A stretch of DNA of 64,000 nucleotides. It comes from Lachnospiraceae bacterium NSJ-143 (GTDB lineage: Bacteria; Bacillota; Clostridia; Lachnospirales; Anaerotignaceae). The notes beneath the pieces were generated by a model. That model had not been told where the DNA came from. It saw nothing but the letters and a program-made list of their open reading frames with translations, and searched no databases. Positions within the stretch are counted from its first letter, which is position 1. Each line of letters begins with the position of its first letter. The translations under genes and the position numbers were made by a program. The stretch covers positions 310,001-374,000 of the forward strand of contig JALIFM010000001.1 in assembly GCA_022867625.1 (NCBI GenBank), read 5' to 3'. Positions 54,922 to 64,000 of the stretch are shown one piece after another.

Positions 54922-55251
54922 ATGGTTCCAGCAAGCGTTGCTATACAGGTGCTTCCACTTACACTTGATGACAATGAGACAATAAGAATAGTCGATGAGG
55001 TGATAGCCTATATCGACAGTACCGGCCTTAAATACTTTGTTTCACCCTTTGAGACCACAATAGAGGGTGATTATGATGAGCTTATGGAAATTGTAAAGCA
55101 GTGCCAGATTATAGCGGTTAAGGCAGGCGCGCCTGGGGTAAACACATTTGTTAAAATATTTTATAACCCAAGCGACGGCGTACTTACAATAAACCAGAAA
55201 ACTGACAAGTATATCGAAGTTGACATTAAGAATAAAGAACTTAATATGTAA
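54922..55251 (+). CDS. Thiamine-binding (MTH1187/YkoF) family protein
   Basis: 109 residues, ferredoxin-like fold family DUF77. Family blocks: SVAIQVLPL, YFVSPFETTIEGDYDELMEIVKQCQ. Homologues bind thiamine or hydroxymethylpyrimidine; no transporter is next to it. Follows folA in the operon after 25 bp, ribosome site GAGAGGTG. A hairpin terminator follows. Confidence 0.88.
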   Translation: MVPASVAIQVLPLTLDDNETIRIVDEVIAYIDSTGLKYFVSPFETTIEGDYDELMEIVKQCQIIAVKAGAPGVNTFVKIFYNPSDGVLTINQKTDKYIEVDIKNKELNM

Positions 55252-55257
55252 AAAATC

Positions 55258-55291
55258 GAGGCGTTGAGACGTTTGTATTCTCGCGCCTTTT
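55258..55291 (+). terminator. Terminator of the dnaX operon
   Basis: GAGGCG...CGCCT stem with inner GAG/CTC pairs and a long loop, then T6 (55286-55291). Weaker than most in the window. Confidence 0.6.
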
Positions 55292-55382
55292 TTGCGTAGG
55301 CGGCAAAAGTGTAAAGAAAAAACAAAAACGGGGTTTATGTTTACAGTGCCGCATAATACAAAAATTGATGGGGGTTATAAAA

Positions 55383-56615
55383 ATGGAAATTAAAAACAGA
55401 GACATTATTCTGGAACAGGCAAAGGAGTACAGCAGCTTTTACATTTATGACGAGAACGTTATAAATGAGTACACAGAAAGGCTTAAAAAGAATTTCAGGG
55501 GTATAGGCTTTTTATACTCAATTAAAACAAATCCGTTTATAAATGTTGTAAAATCTGTATTTTCACATGGCTTTGGAGCAGACGCGGCAAGCCTTAATGA
55601 AGTGCTTCTGGCTGAAAAATGCGGTCTTGCACCTGATATGGTTTATTATTCGGCGCCCGGCAAAACTGAAAGAGATATAATGGGTGCCCTTGGAAAATGC
55701 GTTATTACAGCGGACAGCCTTAACGAGATAGCGCTTATTGAAAAAACTGCGGGCGAAATGGGAGTAAAGGCTGAGATAGGTGTGAGGATTAACCCTGACT
55801 TTTCGTTCTACGGCGGAAAGGGAGGGCCGTCAAAGTTTGGTATTGAGGAATACCAGCTCTTTGACAGAGCAGAATATTTAAAGGGGCTTAAAAACATAAA
55901 AATAACAGGATTGCATGTACATCTGCACAGTCAGGAGCTTAATACAGACTGTATAAACATGTACTATAAGAACATGTTCTCTCTTATAAACAGAACTGTT
56001 GAAAAGCTCGGTATTGACCTGAAATTTGTAAACCTTGGTTCGGGCATAGGCATACCTTATGCCAGGGAGGACTGTGAGGTCAATGTTGAAGCACTTGGTA
56101 AGAACCTTTCCAAAATGGTGGAGGACTTTAAAAGCAGTATGCCTCTGGTATCGGTGTTTGTGGAAACAGGGCGTTACTGTGTTGGAAAAAGCGGTCTTTA
56201 CGCAGCAAAGGTGCTTGACAAAAAGGTATCGTTCGGAAAAACATACGTTATTCTTGCCAATACTTTAAACGGTTTTATGCGTCCTGCTATGGCACATATT
56301 CTGGAAAAGTATACAGATGATGAAAAGCCGGCTGAAAGCGAGCCTTTTTATACATGCAAGGGCGCTTTCCAGTATATTCCGCTTAATAACAATACAGAGA
56401 CTGAGAAGGTTACTCTCTGCGGAAACCTCTGTACATCTACAGATATAATGGAGGAGGATATTGAGCTTGCAAAGCTTGAGGTGGGGGATACACTTGTTAT
56501 TACAAATGCGGGAAGCTACGCTGCGGTGATAACGCCTATGCAGTTTGCATCCCTTAACCCGCCTGTGCAGCTTATGCTTAAATCAGACGGAAGTGTAACA
56601 TGTGCTGACAAATAA
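55383..56615 (+). CDS. Fold-III PLP-dependent decarboxylase (DAP/ornithine decarboxylase-like)
   Basis: About 410 residues. Alanine-racemase-type barrel: PLP lysine in FLYSIKTNPF, HVHLHSQ, LGSGIGIPY, then the C-terminal beta domain with ETGRYCVG and the CGNLCTSTDIM catalytic cysteine. Family members decarboxylate diaminopimelate, ornithine, carboxynorspermidine or peptide-linked amino acids. No lysine or polyamine genes lie nearby, so the substrate is open. Start at 55383 follows GGGGGTTATAAA; the ATGs at 55365 and 55362 have no such site. Confidence 0.85.
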   Translation: MEIKNRDIILEQAKEYSSFYIYDENVINEYTERLKKNFRGIGFLYSIKTNPFINVVKSVFSHGFGADAASLNEVLLAEKCGLAPDMVYYSAPGKTERDIMGALGKCVITADSLNEIALIEKTAGEMGVKAEIGVRINPDFSFYGGKGGPSKFGIEEYQLFDRAEYLKGLKNIKITGLHVHLHSQELNTDCINMYYKNMFSLINRTVEKLGIDLKFVNLGSGIGIPYAREDCEVNVEALGKNLSKMVEDFKSSMPLVSVFVETGRYCVGKSGLYAAKVLDKKVSFGKTYVILANTLNGFMRPAMAHILEKYTDDEKPAESEPFYTCKGAFQYIPLNNNTETEKVTLCGNLCTSTDIMEEDIELAKLEVGDTLVITNAGSYAAVITPMQFASLNPPVQLMLKSDGSVTCADK

Positions 56616-56637
56616 AAGGAAGCAGTTTCGGGCATAA

Positions 56638-56668
56638 AAAAAGCGGCGGATACAACGCCGCTTTTTTT
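56638..56668 (+). terminator. Bidirectional terminator
   Basis: AAAAAGCGGCG/CGCCGCTTTTT perfect stem, seven-base loop; T-rich on both outgoing strands. Confidence 0.92.
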
Positions 56669-56690
56669 ATTTGGCTGTTTAACCCAATAT

Positions 56691-57392
56691 TTAGAATACT
56701 CTGAGTATAATATAAACCGCCGCCAAAAATGTAATTGCGTATATACAGCCGATAAACACGGCGCTCCTTTTGCCGACACCCCATTTTTTGACTGAAAGGT
56801 ACATGGCGTCAGGAACATCGGCTAAAAAGCAGAATTGAAGCAGTGTGTGCAGTATAACTAAAGGCAGGCTTATCTTTTTATGGGCATAGCTGAACCGTAT
56901 GACCTGTATCCCGTAAAACCCGCCGGGAATAAGTAAAAGCCATGTAAAAAAAGCGAGAATAAGTATCACAGCTATTATCCACGGCAGCATAAACGGCAGG
57001 GCAAATATCACTATGCCGCGGCTTGCAACAATGGCTACAAGACTGCCGCCTGCCATAAGAACAAATATAACGGAAAAGTTAAGTATAAAGAAGAAAACAA
57101 GGCCGTATTTGAGTATAAGCATACTGTTTATGCAGCGGGTATAGTCGTTTTCGGAATACATTTTGAATGATTTGACAATATTCAGGACTCCGATTATAAA
57201 TATGGCCAGTGTGTAAACAAGAAGCAGGGCAATATAGACCTTTGGAGGTAATACATACAAATCGCCGCCGGATACTGCTGATGTGCTCAGAGAAGCCAGA
57301 GCCAGCAGGTTTAACGGAAGGCTTGCTGTGAGCAGCAGAACATAGCTTATCTGAAGGGCGTACCTTCTGCCTGAGGATGTTTTTTGTTCCAT
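56691..57392 (-). CDS. Polytopic membrane protein, unknown
   Basis: 233 residues with six hydrophobic segments and a basic N-terminus (EQKTSSGRRYALQ). Not recognised with confidence; may belong to a small Firmicutes DUF family of unknown function. It lies 54 bp after argH on the same strand, so may be transcribed with argGH. Confidence 0.7.
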   Translation of the reverse strand: MEQKTSSGRRYALQISYVLLLTASLPLNLLALASLSTSAVSGGDLYVLPPKVYIALLLVYTLAIFIIGVLNIVKSFKMYSENDYTRCINSMLILKYGLVFFFILNFSVIFVLMAGGSLVAIVASRGIVIFALPFMLPWIIAVILILAFFTWLLLIPGGFYGIQVIRFSYAHKKISLPLVILHTLLQFCFLADVPDAMYLSVKKWGVGKRSAVFIGCIYAITFLAAVYIILRVF

Positions 57393-57446
57393 ATGCGCTC
57401 CTTATGCAAAATTTTGTAAAAGAACAGGGCATTAAGCCCTGTCCCT

Positions 57447-58832
57447 TCAGTTTTCCAGTGATTTTATATAGCTGTCGTTCAACTCAATAAGCTTTGACGT
57501 GTATTCCTTTGAAGGACCGCCGACAATGTTTCTGGCGTCAACACATTTTTCAACACGTATTGCGTCGTATACTGTTTTATCGAATACAGGTGATATTGCC
57601 CTGTACTCCTCAAGTGAAAGGTCGTCGAGGTTTGTGTTATTGTTTATGCAGTAGAGCACAAGCTGGCCAATTATCGCGTGGGCGTCCCTGAAAGGCACGC
57701 CTTTTTTTACAAGCCAGTCAGCTGCGTCTGTAGCGTTTGTAAAGCCGCCCTTTGCCGCGGAAAGCATGCTGTCCTTTCTCACTGTCATTGTGTCAACCAT
57801 GCTGGTAAATACAGGAAGGCACATCTTTACTGTGTCTATTGCCGCAAAAACGCCTTCCTTGTCCTCCTGCATATCCTTGTTGTATGCCAGAGGAAGCCCC
57901 TTCATTGTAGTTAAAAGCCCCATAAGGTAGCCGTATACTCTGCCTGTCTTGCCGCGTATAAGCTCGGCCATATCCGGATTCTTTTTCTGAGGCATTATGC
58001 TTGAGCCTGTTGAATACGCGTCGTCGAGCTCTACAAACTTGAATTCGTGGCTGCTCCAGAGTATTATTTCCTCGCAGAACCTGCTCAGATGCATCATGAG
58101 TATCGAAAGGGAGTTTAAAAGCTCTATGCAGAAATCTCTGTCGCTTACACCGTCGAGGCTGTTTAATGTTATGCTCTCAAACCCAAGCTCACGGCATACA
58201 TATTCGCGGTCGAGAGGGTATGTGGTGGCGGCAAGGGCGCCGCTGCCAAGAGGCATGACATTTGTGTGCATGTAGGTGCACTCAAGGCGGTCATAGTCTC
58301 TTTTTAACATCTCAACATATGCCAGCACGTGGTGCGCAAGGGTGATTGGCTGCGCCCTTTGAAGGTGTGTATAGCCCGGCAATATAGTGTCGGTGTTTTT
58401 GCGGGCGATATTGTTTAAAACCTTCTGGAGATTTAATACAAGCTTTTCTATATCCTTTATCTGTTCCTTTACATACATCCTGATATCAAGGGCGACCTGG
58501 TCGTTTCTGCTTCTTCCGGTGTGGAGGCGTTTGCCTACATCGCCTATACGGCTTATAAGTATTGTCTCAATATTCATATGTATGTCTTCGGCTTTCTCGT
58601 CAAAGTCGATTTTTCCGGATTCAATATCGGAGAGTATTTCTTTAAGTGTCTTTTGTATAAGCTTGGCGTCGCATTCGGGTATTATGCCCTGTTTTCCAAG
58701 CATTCCGGCATGGGCGATACTGCCTGTTATGTCTTCTTTATACATCCTCTGGTCAAAGGATATGGAGGAATGGAAATGGTCTGTAAAGCTGTCTGTCTGT
58801 TTGGTGAAGCGTCCGCCCCAAAGTTTGCTCAT
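57447..58832 (-). CDS. argH: Argininosuccinate lyase
   Basis: 461 residues, fumarase/aspartase superfamily; splits argininosuccinate to arginine and fumarate. Signature GSSIMPQKKNPD, plus LHTGRSRNDQVALD and GYTHLQRAQP. All superfamily blocks are present. Follows argG after about 77 bp containing a hairpin. AAAGGAAA precedes the ATG. Confidence 0.97.
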   Translation of the reverse strand: MSKLWGGRFTKQTDSFTDHFHSSISFDQRMYKEDITGSIAHAGMLGKQGIIPECDAKLIQKTLKEILSDIESGKIDFDEKAEDIHMNIETILISRIGDVGKRLHTGRSRNDQVALDIRMYVKEQIKDIEKLVLNLQKVLNNIARKNTDTILPGYTHLQRAQPITLAHHVLAYVEMLKRDYDRLECTYMHTNVMPLGSGALAATTYPLDREYVCRELGFESITLNSLDGVSDRDFCIELLNSLSILMMHLSRFCEEIILWSSHEFKFVELDDAYSTGSSIMPQKKNPDMAELIRGKTGRVYGYLMGLLTTMKGLPLAYNKDMQEDKEGVFAAIDTVKMCLPVFTSMVDTMTVRKDSMLSAAKGGFTNATDAADWLVKKGVPFRDAHAIIGQLVLYCINNNTNLDDLSLEEYRAISPVFDKTVYDAIRVEKCVDARNIVGGPSKEYTSKLIELNDSYIKSLEN

Positions 58833-58856
58833 ATATAAATTTTCCTTTCTATAAAA

Positions 58857-58882
58857 GTTGGGAACCCTGAGGGATTCCCAAC
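58857..58882 (-). terminator. Intercistronic hairpin between argG and argH
   Basis: GTTGGGAA pairs with TTCCCAAC, extended by CCC/GGG with one bulge; the minus strand continues with TTTTAT. It would act as partial terminator or RNA stabiliser, lowering or adjusting argH relative to argG. Confidence 0.6.
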
Positions 58883-58909
58883 CAAAAGTTTTGTTTTGTA
58901 TGTAAAATA

Positions 58910-60130
58910 TTATTTGTTCAGGTTTTGCCTCATCATAGCGCGCACCTTAAGCGGAAGTCCGAAAAGGTTGATAAAACCGTCAGCGTCCTTGTGGTTGTAA
59001 AGGTCGCCGGTGGTAAAGCTTGCGATTGAAGCATTATAAAGTGAATACGGGCTTTCTGCTCCGGCAGGGATAATGTTGCCTTTGTAGAGCTTAAGCTTTA
59101 CTGTGCCTGTTACCACCTCGTTTACACTGTCAAAGTAGGCTGAAAGGCTTTCCCTTAAAGGTGTGTACCACTCGCCGCTGTATACAAGCTCTGTAAATTT
59201 GGCTGAGTTAATCTCGTTCCATGCCTGTGTCTGCTTGTCAAGTGTGAGGTACTCAAGCTCCCTGTGGGCATAGTAAAGTATAGCTCCGCCCGGTGTTTCA
59301 TAAACTCCCCTTGACTTCATTCCAACAACACGGTTTTCGCAGATATCCTCAATTCCTACGCCGTTTCTTCCGCCTATTTCGTTAAGCTCTGTGAGAAGCT
59401 CCCTAGGTGTTACAGCCTTTCCGTTTAACTTTGTGCATACGCCTTTTTCAAACTCAAGGGTTACGTACTCGTCCTTGTCAGGCGCCTTTTCAGGTGAAAC
59501 GCCAAGCTGAAGTATATGGTCATAGTTAGGCTCGTTTGCAGGGTCCTCAAGCTCAAGACCCTCGTGGCTCAAGTGCCAGATATTCCTGTCGCGGCTGTAA
59601 CTGTCCTCTTTTTTGTTAGGGAATGGTATTCCATGCGCCTCAAGGTAGGCTATCTCATCTTCCCTTGATTTCATCTGCCATGTGTCAAGCCTCCAAGGGG
59701 CAATAACCTTAAGCTCAGGGGCAAGCGCCTTTATTGTAAGCTCAAAACGAACCTGGTCGTTGCCCTTGCCTGTAGCGCCGTGAGCTATGGCTGTAGCGCC
59801 TTCCTTTTTGGCTATCTCAACAAGCCTTTTTGCTATTACAGGCCTTGCCATGGAGGTGCCAAGAAGGTATTTTCCCTCATATACGGCATTGGCCTTTACG
59901 CATGGGAATATTGCATCTGTTATAAACTCGTCGGTGATATCTTCAATATAAAGTTTGCTTGCGCCTGTTTTGAGGGCCTTTTCTTCAAGTCCTTCTGTCT
60001 CCTTGCCCTGTCCTACATCGGCGCACACCGCTATAATGTCTGCGTTATCATAGTGCTCCTTGAGCCAAGGAATTAAGCACGATGTATCAAGACCGCCTGA
60101 GTAAGCAAGAACAATTTTTTCTTTTGCCAT
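58910..60130 (-). CDS. argG: Argininosuccinate synthase
   Basis: 406 residues. PP-loop ATP motif [15 protein letters not shown] (residues 9-23), [15 protein letters not shown] (citrulline site), [11 protein letters not shown] and [18 protein letters not shown]-dependent ligation of citrulline and aspartate. AGGAGG precedes the ATG. Divergent from argC; first gene of argGH. Confidence 0.97.
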   Translation of the reverse strand: MAKEKIVLAYSGGLDTSCLIPWLKEHYDNADIIAVCADVGQGKETEGLEEKALKTGASKLYIEDITDEFITDAIFPCVKANAVYEGKYLLGTSMARPVIAKRLVEIAKKEGATAIAHGATGKGNDQVRFELTIKALAPELKVIAPWRLDTWQMKSREDEIAYLEAHGIPFPNKKEDSYSRDRNIWHLSHEGLELEDPANEPNYDHILQLGVSPEKAPDKDEYVTLEFEKGVCTKLNGKAVTPRELLTELNEIGGRNGVGIEDICENRVVGMKSRGVYETPGGAILYYAHRELEYLTLDKQTQAWNEINSAKFTELVYSGEWYTPLRESLSAYFDSVNEVVTGTVKLKLYKGNIIPAGAESPYSLYNASIASFTTGDLYNHKDADGFINLFGLPLKVRAMMRQNLNK

Positions 60131-60218
60131 TTTTTCTTCCTCCTAAATATGGTATAGTAAGCGTGTGAAATACTTATTAAACAGCGCTTCTCACAGCTCT
60201 TTTTGTTATGGTAATATG

Positions 60219-60247
60219 ATTATACATGCAAGTTGGAAAAGTTTCAA
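60219..60247 (-). promoter_or_regulatory. argG promoter
   Basis: On the minus strand: TTGAAA (60242-60247), 17-bp spacer, TATAAT (60219-60224). A TGCATGTATAATCA sequence overlapping the -10 has ARG-box character (TGNAT...ATNCA), but is imperfect. Confidence 0.75.
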
Positions 60248-60339
60248 TTATTTTTTTATTTTTCTTGCATATTATTTAAAATGTTTGTATAATTATAAAA
60301 TCAATTTTGGAAAACGGGCAAAGAAAAACACTGCAAATA

Positions 60340-60388
60340 CTTGAATAAAATTTAAAATGCAGTTTTTTGAAGTGAATAAAATACATTT
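60340..60388 (+). promoter_or_regulatory. Candidate ARG boxes upstream of argC
   Basis: CTTGAATAAAATTTAAAA (60340-60357) and AGTGAATAAAATACATTT (60371-60388) resemble Bacillus ARG boxes (CATGAATAAAAATKCAAK), 31 bp apart. ArgR/AhrC hexamer repression with arginine is the expected control. No argR gene is in the window. The argC promoter itself could not be placed confidently. Confidence 0.5.
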
Positions 60389-60427
60389 AAATTAAAAAGC
60401 ACATATAATTAAACGGAGGCTGGTAAT

Positions 60428-61471
60428 ATGATTAAGGCAGGTATTATTGGGGCTACGGGCTACGCTGGAAACGAGCTTGTAAGGCTGCTTATGGGACATC
60501 CGCAGGTTGAGATAAAGACGCTTACGGCAAGGAGCTATGTGGGCAAGGGCTTTGATGAGGTTTACGAAAACTACAGGCAGATAAACACAATGGTCTGTGA
60601 GGAGATGAATATAGAAAAGCTTGCAGACGAGTGCGATGTTGTGTTTATGGCGCTTCCCCATGGAGTGGCGTCGAAGGCCGTAACACAGGGCGTGCTTGAC
60701 AACACAAAGGTCATTGATTTCGGAGCGGACTTCAGGATTAAGGACGCGGATACATATGAAAAATGGTATGGCGTAAAGCACGAGGGGCGCGAGCTTCTTG
60801 ACACAGCGGTTTACGGCCTGTGCGAGGTAAACAGGGATATCATTAAGGGCAGCCGCCTTATAGCAAACCCGGGGTGCTATACCACATGCTCAATACTATC
60901 CCTGAGGCCGCTTGTGGCAGAGGGGCTTATTGATTTGGATTCTATTATAATAGATGCCAAGTCGGGGGTTTCCGGAGCGGGAAGGAGCCTTGCGCTTTCA
61001 AACATGTTTGACGAATGCAATGAGTCGGTGAAGGCGTACAAAATCGCTTCCCACAGGCATACGCCTGAAATTGAGGAGCAGCTGGGATACGCGGCGGGAC
61101 GGAATATAACACTTTCATTCACACCGCACCTTATACCTATGAACAGGGGAATACTTGCCACCTGCTACGCCAAGCTTAGCAGGGAAGTGTCATACGCGCA
61201 AGTGAAGGCTGTCTACGAAAAGCATTATGGAAGCGAGTATTTTATAAGGCTCACTAAGGAAGGAGTGTTTCCTGAAACCAGATGGGTCAAGGGTTCAAAT
61301 TTTGTTGACATCGGGTTTAAAATAGACGAGAGAACAGGCAGAATAGTTGTTGTAGGGGCTATAGACAATCTTGTAAAAGGTGCGGCTGGACAGGCGGTGC
61401 AGAACATGAATATATTGTTTGGCCTTGATGAAAAGACAGGCCTTGAGCTTGCCCCGATATTCCCGGCCTGA
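60428..61471 (+). CDS. argC: N-acetyl-gamma-glutamyl-phosphate reductase
   Basis: 347 residues. NADP motif GATGYAGNELVRLL at the start; active Cys150 in ANPGCYTT; KSGVSGAGR. Reduces N-acetylglutamyl phosphate to the semialdehyde. GGAGG precedes the ATG. First gene of a rightward arginine operon argC-argJ-argJ. Confidence 0.97.
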   Translation: MIKAGIIGATGYAGNELVRLLMGHPQVEIKTLTARSYVGKGFDEVYENYRQINTMVCEEMNIEKLADECDVVFMALPHGVASKAVTQGVLDNTKVIDFGADFRIKDADTYEKWYGVKHEGRELLDTAVYGLCEVNRDIIKGSRLIANPGCYTTCSILSLRPLVAEGLIDLDSIIIDAKSGVSGAGRSLALSNMFDECNESVKAYKIASHRHTPEIEEQLGYAAGRNITLSFTPHLIPMNRGILATCYAKLSREVSYAQVKAVYEKHYGSEYFIRLTKEGVFPETRWVKGSNFVDIGFKIDERTGRIVVVGAIDNLVKGAAGQAVQNMNILFGLDEKTGLELAPIFPA

Positions 61472-61494
61472 TAAATATATAAGGGGGAAAAAGC

Positions 61495-62730
61495 GTGAGA
61501 CCGATGAGGGTTATAGACGGCGGTATTACAGCGCCTGAAGGTTTCAGGGCCGCCGGCAGGCATATAGGCATAAAAAAAGTGAAAAAGGATATGGCCCTTT
61601 TGGTAAGCGATGTACCGGCAAAGGCCGCAGGAGTGTATACGCAAAACCTTGTTAAGGCAGCGCCGGTGCTCTGGAACAGAGCCATAACTGATTCCCGCAG
61701 TACAGTGCGCGGGCTTGTCTGTGTAAGCGGCAACGCAAACGCCTGCACAGGAGAAAAGGGCATAAGGGATAATGAGCTCATGGCAAAGGCCTTTTCATGG
61801 CTTTTGGGTACAGACAAGAAAGAGATACTTACAGCCGCCACAGGCATTATCGGGCTTGACATGCCTATGGATACGGTTTTGAAGGGAATCGAGGATACGT
61901 TCCCTGAGCTTTCAAATAAGCGGGAGGCGGCAAAAAACGCCGCCGCGGGTATTATAACTACAGATACATTCTTAAAGGAACTGGCTCTGGAACTGAACAT
62001 AGGCGGAAAAGTTATAAAGATAGGCGGTATGGCAAAGGGCAGCGGCATGATACACCCCAATATGGCCACAGTGCTTTCGTTTGTTACAACAGATATAAAC
62101 ATATCACAGGAGCTTCTTCAGAAGGCGCTGTCAAGGGCCGTAAGGGAAACCTACAATATGATATCAGTGGACGGGGCCACAAGCACCAACGATATGGCGC
62201 TCATTATGGCTAACGGGCTTGCCGGAAACGTGGAGATAACTGAGGAAAACGAGTTTTACGAGGCGTTTTACAGGGCGCTGCTGTTTATACATGAAAAGTT
62301 TGCAAGGGATATAATTCACGACGGTGAAGGGGCGTCAAAATTTATACAGGTTGACCTTGCCGGAGCCAGAACGGAGGAGGACGCCCGCGTACTTGCAAAG
62401 GCGATAGTTACAAACGACCTTGTAAAAACCGCCATGTACGGTGAGGACGCCAACTGGGGAAGGATAGCGGCGGCCATGGGGGCAAGCGGCGGATATTTTG
62501 ACCCGTCAAAGCTTAAGGTTGAGATGAGCAGTGAAAACGGGCGGATACTGCTTATGGATAACGGCGAGCCGGTCAGCTTTGATGAAAACCTCGCCTCAGA
62601 AATATTAAGCCACAGGGATATTTATATAACAATTGTACTGTGTGACGGAAAGTATAAGGCCAGAAGCTACGGCTGTGATTTGGGGCACGAGTATATAAGA
62701 ATAAACGGAGAGTACAGGTCGCACTCTTAA
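61495..62730 (+). CDS. argJ: ArgJ, ornithine acetyltransferase family, first copy
   Basis: 411 residues. ArgJ recycles the acetyl group (N-acetylornithine plus glutamate) and, if bifunctional, makes N-acetylglutamate. It self-cleaves before the Thr in KGSGMIHPNMATVLSF, which is present. The later DGDTSTND block reads DGATSTND, with Asp replaced by Ala. GTG start behind AGGGGG, 24 bp after argC. C-terminal GCDLGHEYIRINGEYRSHS is family-like. Its paralogue follows 75 bp downstream. Confidence 0.92.
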   Translation: MRPMRVIDGGITAPEGFRAAGRHIGIKKVKKDMALLVSDVPAKAAGVYTQNLVKAAPVLWNRAITDSRSTVRGLVCVSGNANACTGEKGIRDNELMAKAFSWLLGTDKKEILTAATGIIGLDMPMDTVLKGIEDTFPELSNKREAAKNAAAGIITTDTFLKELALELNIGGKVIKIGGMAKGSGMIHPNMATVLSFVTTDINISQELLQKALSRAVRETYNMISVDGATSTNDMALIMANGLAGNVEITEENEFYEAFYRALLFIHEKFARDIIHDGEGASKFIQVDLAGARTEEDARVLAKAIVTNDLVKTAMYGEDANWGRIAAAMGASGGYFDPSKLKVEMSSENGRILLMDNGEPVSFDENLASEILSHRDIYITIVLCDGKYKARSYGCDLGHEYIRINGEYRSHS

Positions 62731-62805
62731 ATATATATGGAATAATATAGAAGCCTTCAGAACGGAAGGAATTTTGAATTACAGCGCTTGAATGGAGGAA
62801 TAAAT

Positions 62806-64000
62806 ATGAATGTTATAGAAGGTTCGGTTACGGCGGCTAAAGGCTACAGGGCCGCAGGAGCCGCTGTGGGAGTAAAGGGAAAGGTTACGGAAAAAAAGGA
62901 TTTGGCTCTTATTGTAAGCGATGTGCCGGCAAACGCGGCAGCGGCGTTTACAACAAATGTTGTCAAAGCTGCTTCTGTTATGAGAAACATGAGAATTATG
63001 GAAAGCGGAGTCAAAATTAACGCTGTAGCAGCAAACAGCGGCAATGCCAATGCCTGCACCGGCAGCGAGGGAGTAAAAAGCAATAAGGAAATGGCAGAAT
63101 GTCTTGCTGAACTTCTTGGGGTTGAAGGCGATACAGTGCTTACGGCGTCGACTGGGGTTATAGGAGCGGTTTTTCCTATTGAGACAATTAAAAAGGGCAT
63201 TAAGGATACATTCCCCAAACTGGGCTATACAAGAAATGACGCTCTTATGGCGGCTGAGGCTATAATGACAACCGATACATATTCTAAGGAAGTGGCGGTC
63301 GAGTTTGAGCTTGGCGGCAAGACAGTGCGCATGGGAGGCATGGCAAAGGGCAGCGGCATGATTTGCCCTAATATGGCCACAATGCTGAGCTTTATAACAA
63401 CCGATGCCAATATTTCATCTGAGCTTTTAAATAAGGCTCTGAAGGAGGATATAAAGTCCACATACAACATGGTTTCTGTAGACGGGGATACAAGCACTAA
63501 CGACACAGTTGTGGTGCTGGCAAACGGAATGGCACAGAACGAACCGGTAATGGAGGAAGGCGCGGATTATGAGACTTTTAAGCAGGCGCTGCATTATGTA
63601 AACGAGAGGCTTGCCAAAAACCTTGTCCGTGACGGTGAGGGTGCCACCAAGTTTATGGAGGTAAATGTGAAGGGCGCCAAAACCTGTGAGGACGCCAAAA
63701 CAATAGCCAAATCGGTAGTAAAGAGCAGTCTTTTTAAGGCGGCAGTATTTGGAGAAGATGCAAACTGGGGCCGTGTGCTCTGTGCTATGGGTTACAGCGG
63801 AGTGGATTTTGACCCTCAGAGGGTAGACATAGTTTTTGCAAGCTCGGCAGGCGAGATACTGCTTATGGATAACGGCACGCCGGTTGTTTTTGACGAGGAC
63901 AGGGCAAAAACAATACTCAGCGAAAAGGAAATACAGGTAAACATAAAGATTTCTGAGGGAAGCGCAGAGGCAACAGCATGGGGCTGTGACTTAAGCTATG
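62806..64000 (+). CDS. argJ: ArgJ, second copy, 3' partial
   Basis: Open from the ATG at 62806 (ribosome site GGAGG) to the window edge, about 398 residues visible. Standard blocks: ANSGNANACTG, STGVIG, KGSGMICPNMATMLSF with the nucleophile Thr, DGDTSTND intact, GEDANWGR, ending at AWGCDLSY. It has Cys where the first copy has His before PNMAT. This copy is closer to the ArgJ consensus than the first copy. Only a few tens of residues are probably missing. Confidence 0.95.
   Translation, partial: MNVIEGSVTAAKGYRAAGAAVGVKGKVTEKKDLALIVSDVPANAAAAFTTNVVKAASVMRNMRIMESGVKINAVAANSGNANACTGSEGVKSNKEMAECLAELLGVEGDTVLTASTGVIGAVFPIETIKKGIKDTFPKLGYTRNDALMAAEAIMTTDTYSKEVAVEFELGGKTVRMGGMAKGSGMICPNMATMLSFITTDANISSELLNKALKEDIKSTYNMVSVDGDTSTNDTVVVLANGMAQNEPVMEEGADYETFKQALHYVNERLAKNLVRDGEGATKFMEVNVKGAKTCEDAKTIAKSVVKSSLFKAAVFGEDANWGRVLCAMGYSGVDFDPQRVDIVFASSAGEILLMDNGTPVVFDEDRAKTILSEKEIQVNIKISEGSAEATAWGCDLSY

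Noticed and set aside
55252-55382. Lysine or TPP riboswitch before the decarboxylase
   Set aside because: Too short, and no conserved core.
61359-62102. Long open frame antisense to argJ
   Set aside because: Shadow of the argJ frame; no support.

Overview
The window looks like a chromosomal segment of a spore-forming, strictly anaerobic, low-to-mid GC Clostridia species, most like the Lachnospirales; this placement is inference. The evidence is an oxygen-independent class III ribonucleotide reductase (nrdDG), the spore genes cotJABC and spmAB, a leucine T-box leader, a large SRP RNA of the Firmicutes type, CIRCE-controlled groESL, and the ffs-dnaX-ybaB-recR order. Coding density is high. I saw no insertion sequence, phage, integrase or CRISPR array.

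Layout. 1-7 kb: end of an AEC-type transporter; nrdDG behind a promoter with a pair of NrdR-like boxes; a small inverted RHH/DUF6794-like module with its own dyad; cotJABC; tRNA-Pro(CGG). 7-15 kb: an Ldh2-type dehydrogenase divergent from a DUF1576 membrane protein, then a CUC-specific T-box and leuACDB. 15-22 kb: a BrkB-like membrane protein, a MarR regulator and a cytidylate-kinase-like protein, then a seven-gene leftward operon (two M16 peptidase homologues, lgt, two small proteins including an RHH protein with a histone-like tail, a membrane protein, a GNAT enzyme). 22-29 kb: a BlaI/M56 sensor pair with repeated operators, a MATE pump, a pentapeptide protein, a LysR regulator, a YczE-like membrane protein, a TfoX C-terminal-like protein and an SDR. 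29-38 kb: groESL, an orphan 271-residue protein, two tandem coaX genes with complementary motif losses, a CBS-domain CNNM/CorC protein and a DUF4026-like protein. 37-45 kb: a dehydratase plus ornithine-cyclodeaminase-like pair with a LysR gene, an MBL-fold hydrolase, an NSS transporter with nfo, and a transaldolase-family protein. 45-57 kb: MATE, spmAB, queF, a lipoprotein with tadA, SRP RNA, dnaX-ybaB-recR-thyA-folA and a thiamine-binding-type protein, then a fold-III PLP decarboxylase. 57-64 kb: argGH divergent from argC-argJ-argJ, with the second argJ leaving the window.

Most of the window is housekeeping and amino-acid biosynthesis under recognisable controls: T-box for leucine, probable ArgR sites for arginine, CIRCE for chaperonin, NrdR for dNTP supply. 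The items most worth a second look are the tandem CoaX paralogues whose lost motifs complement each other, the autoregulated-looking RHH + DUF6794-like module with an apparent homopolymer frameshift, the BlaI/M56 pair with an unrecognised sensor region and a 25-bp operator repeat, the dehydratase/iminoreductase-type cassette, and the tandem argJ genes.
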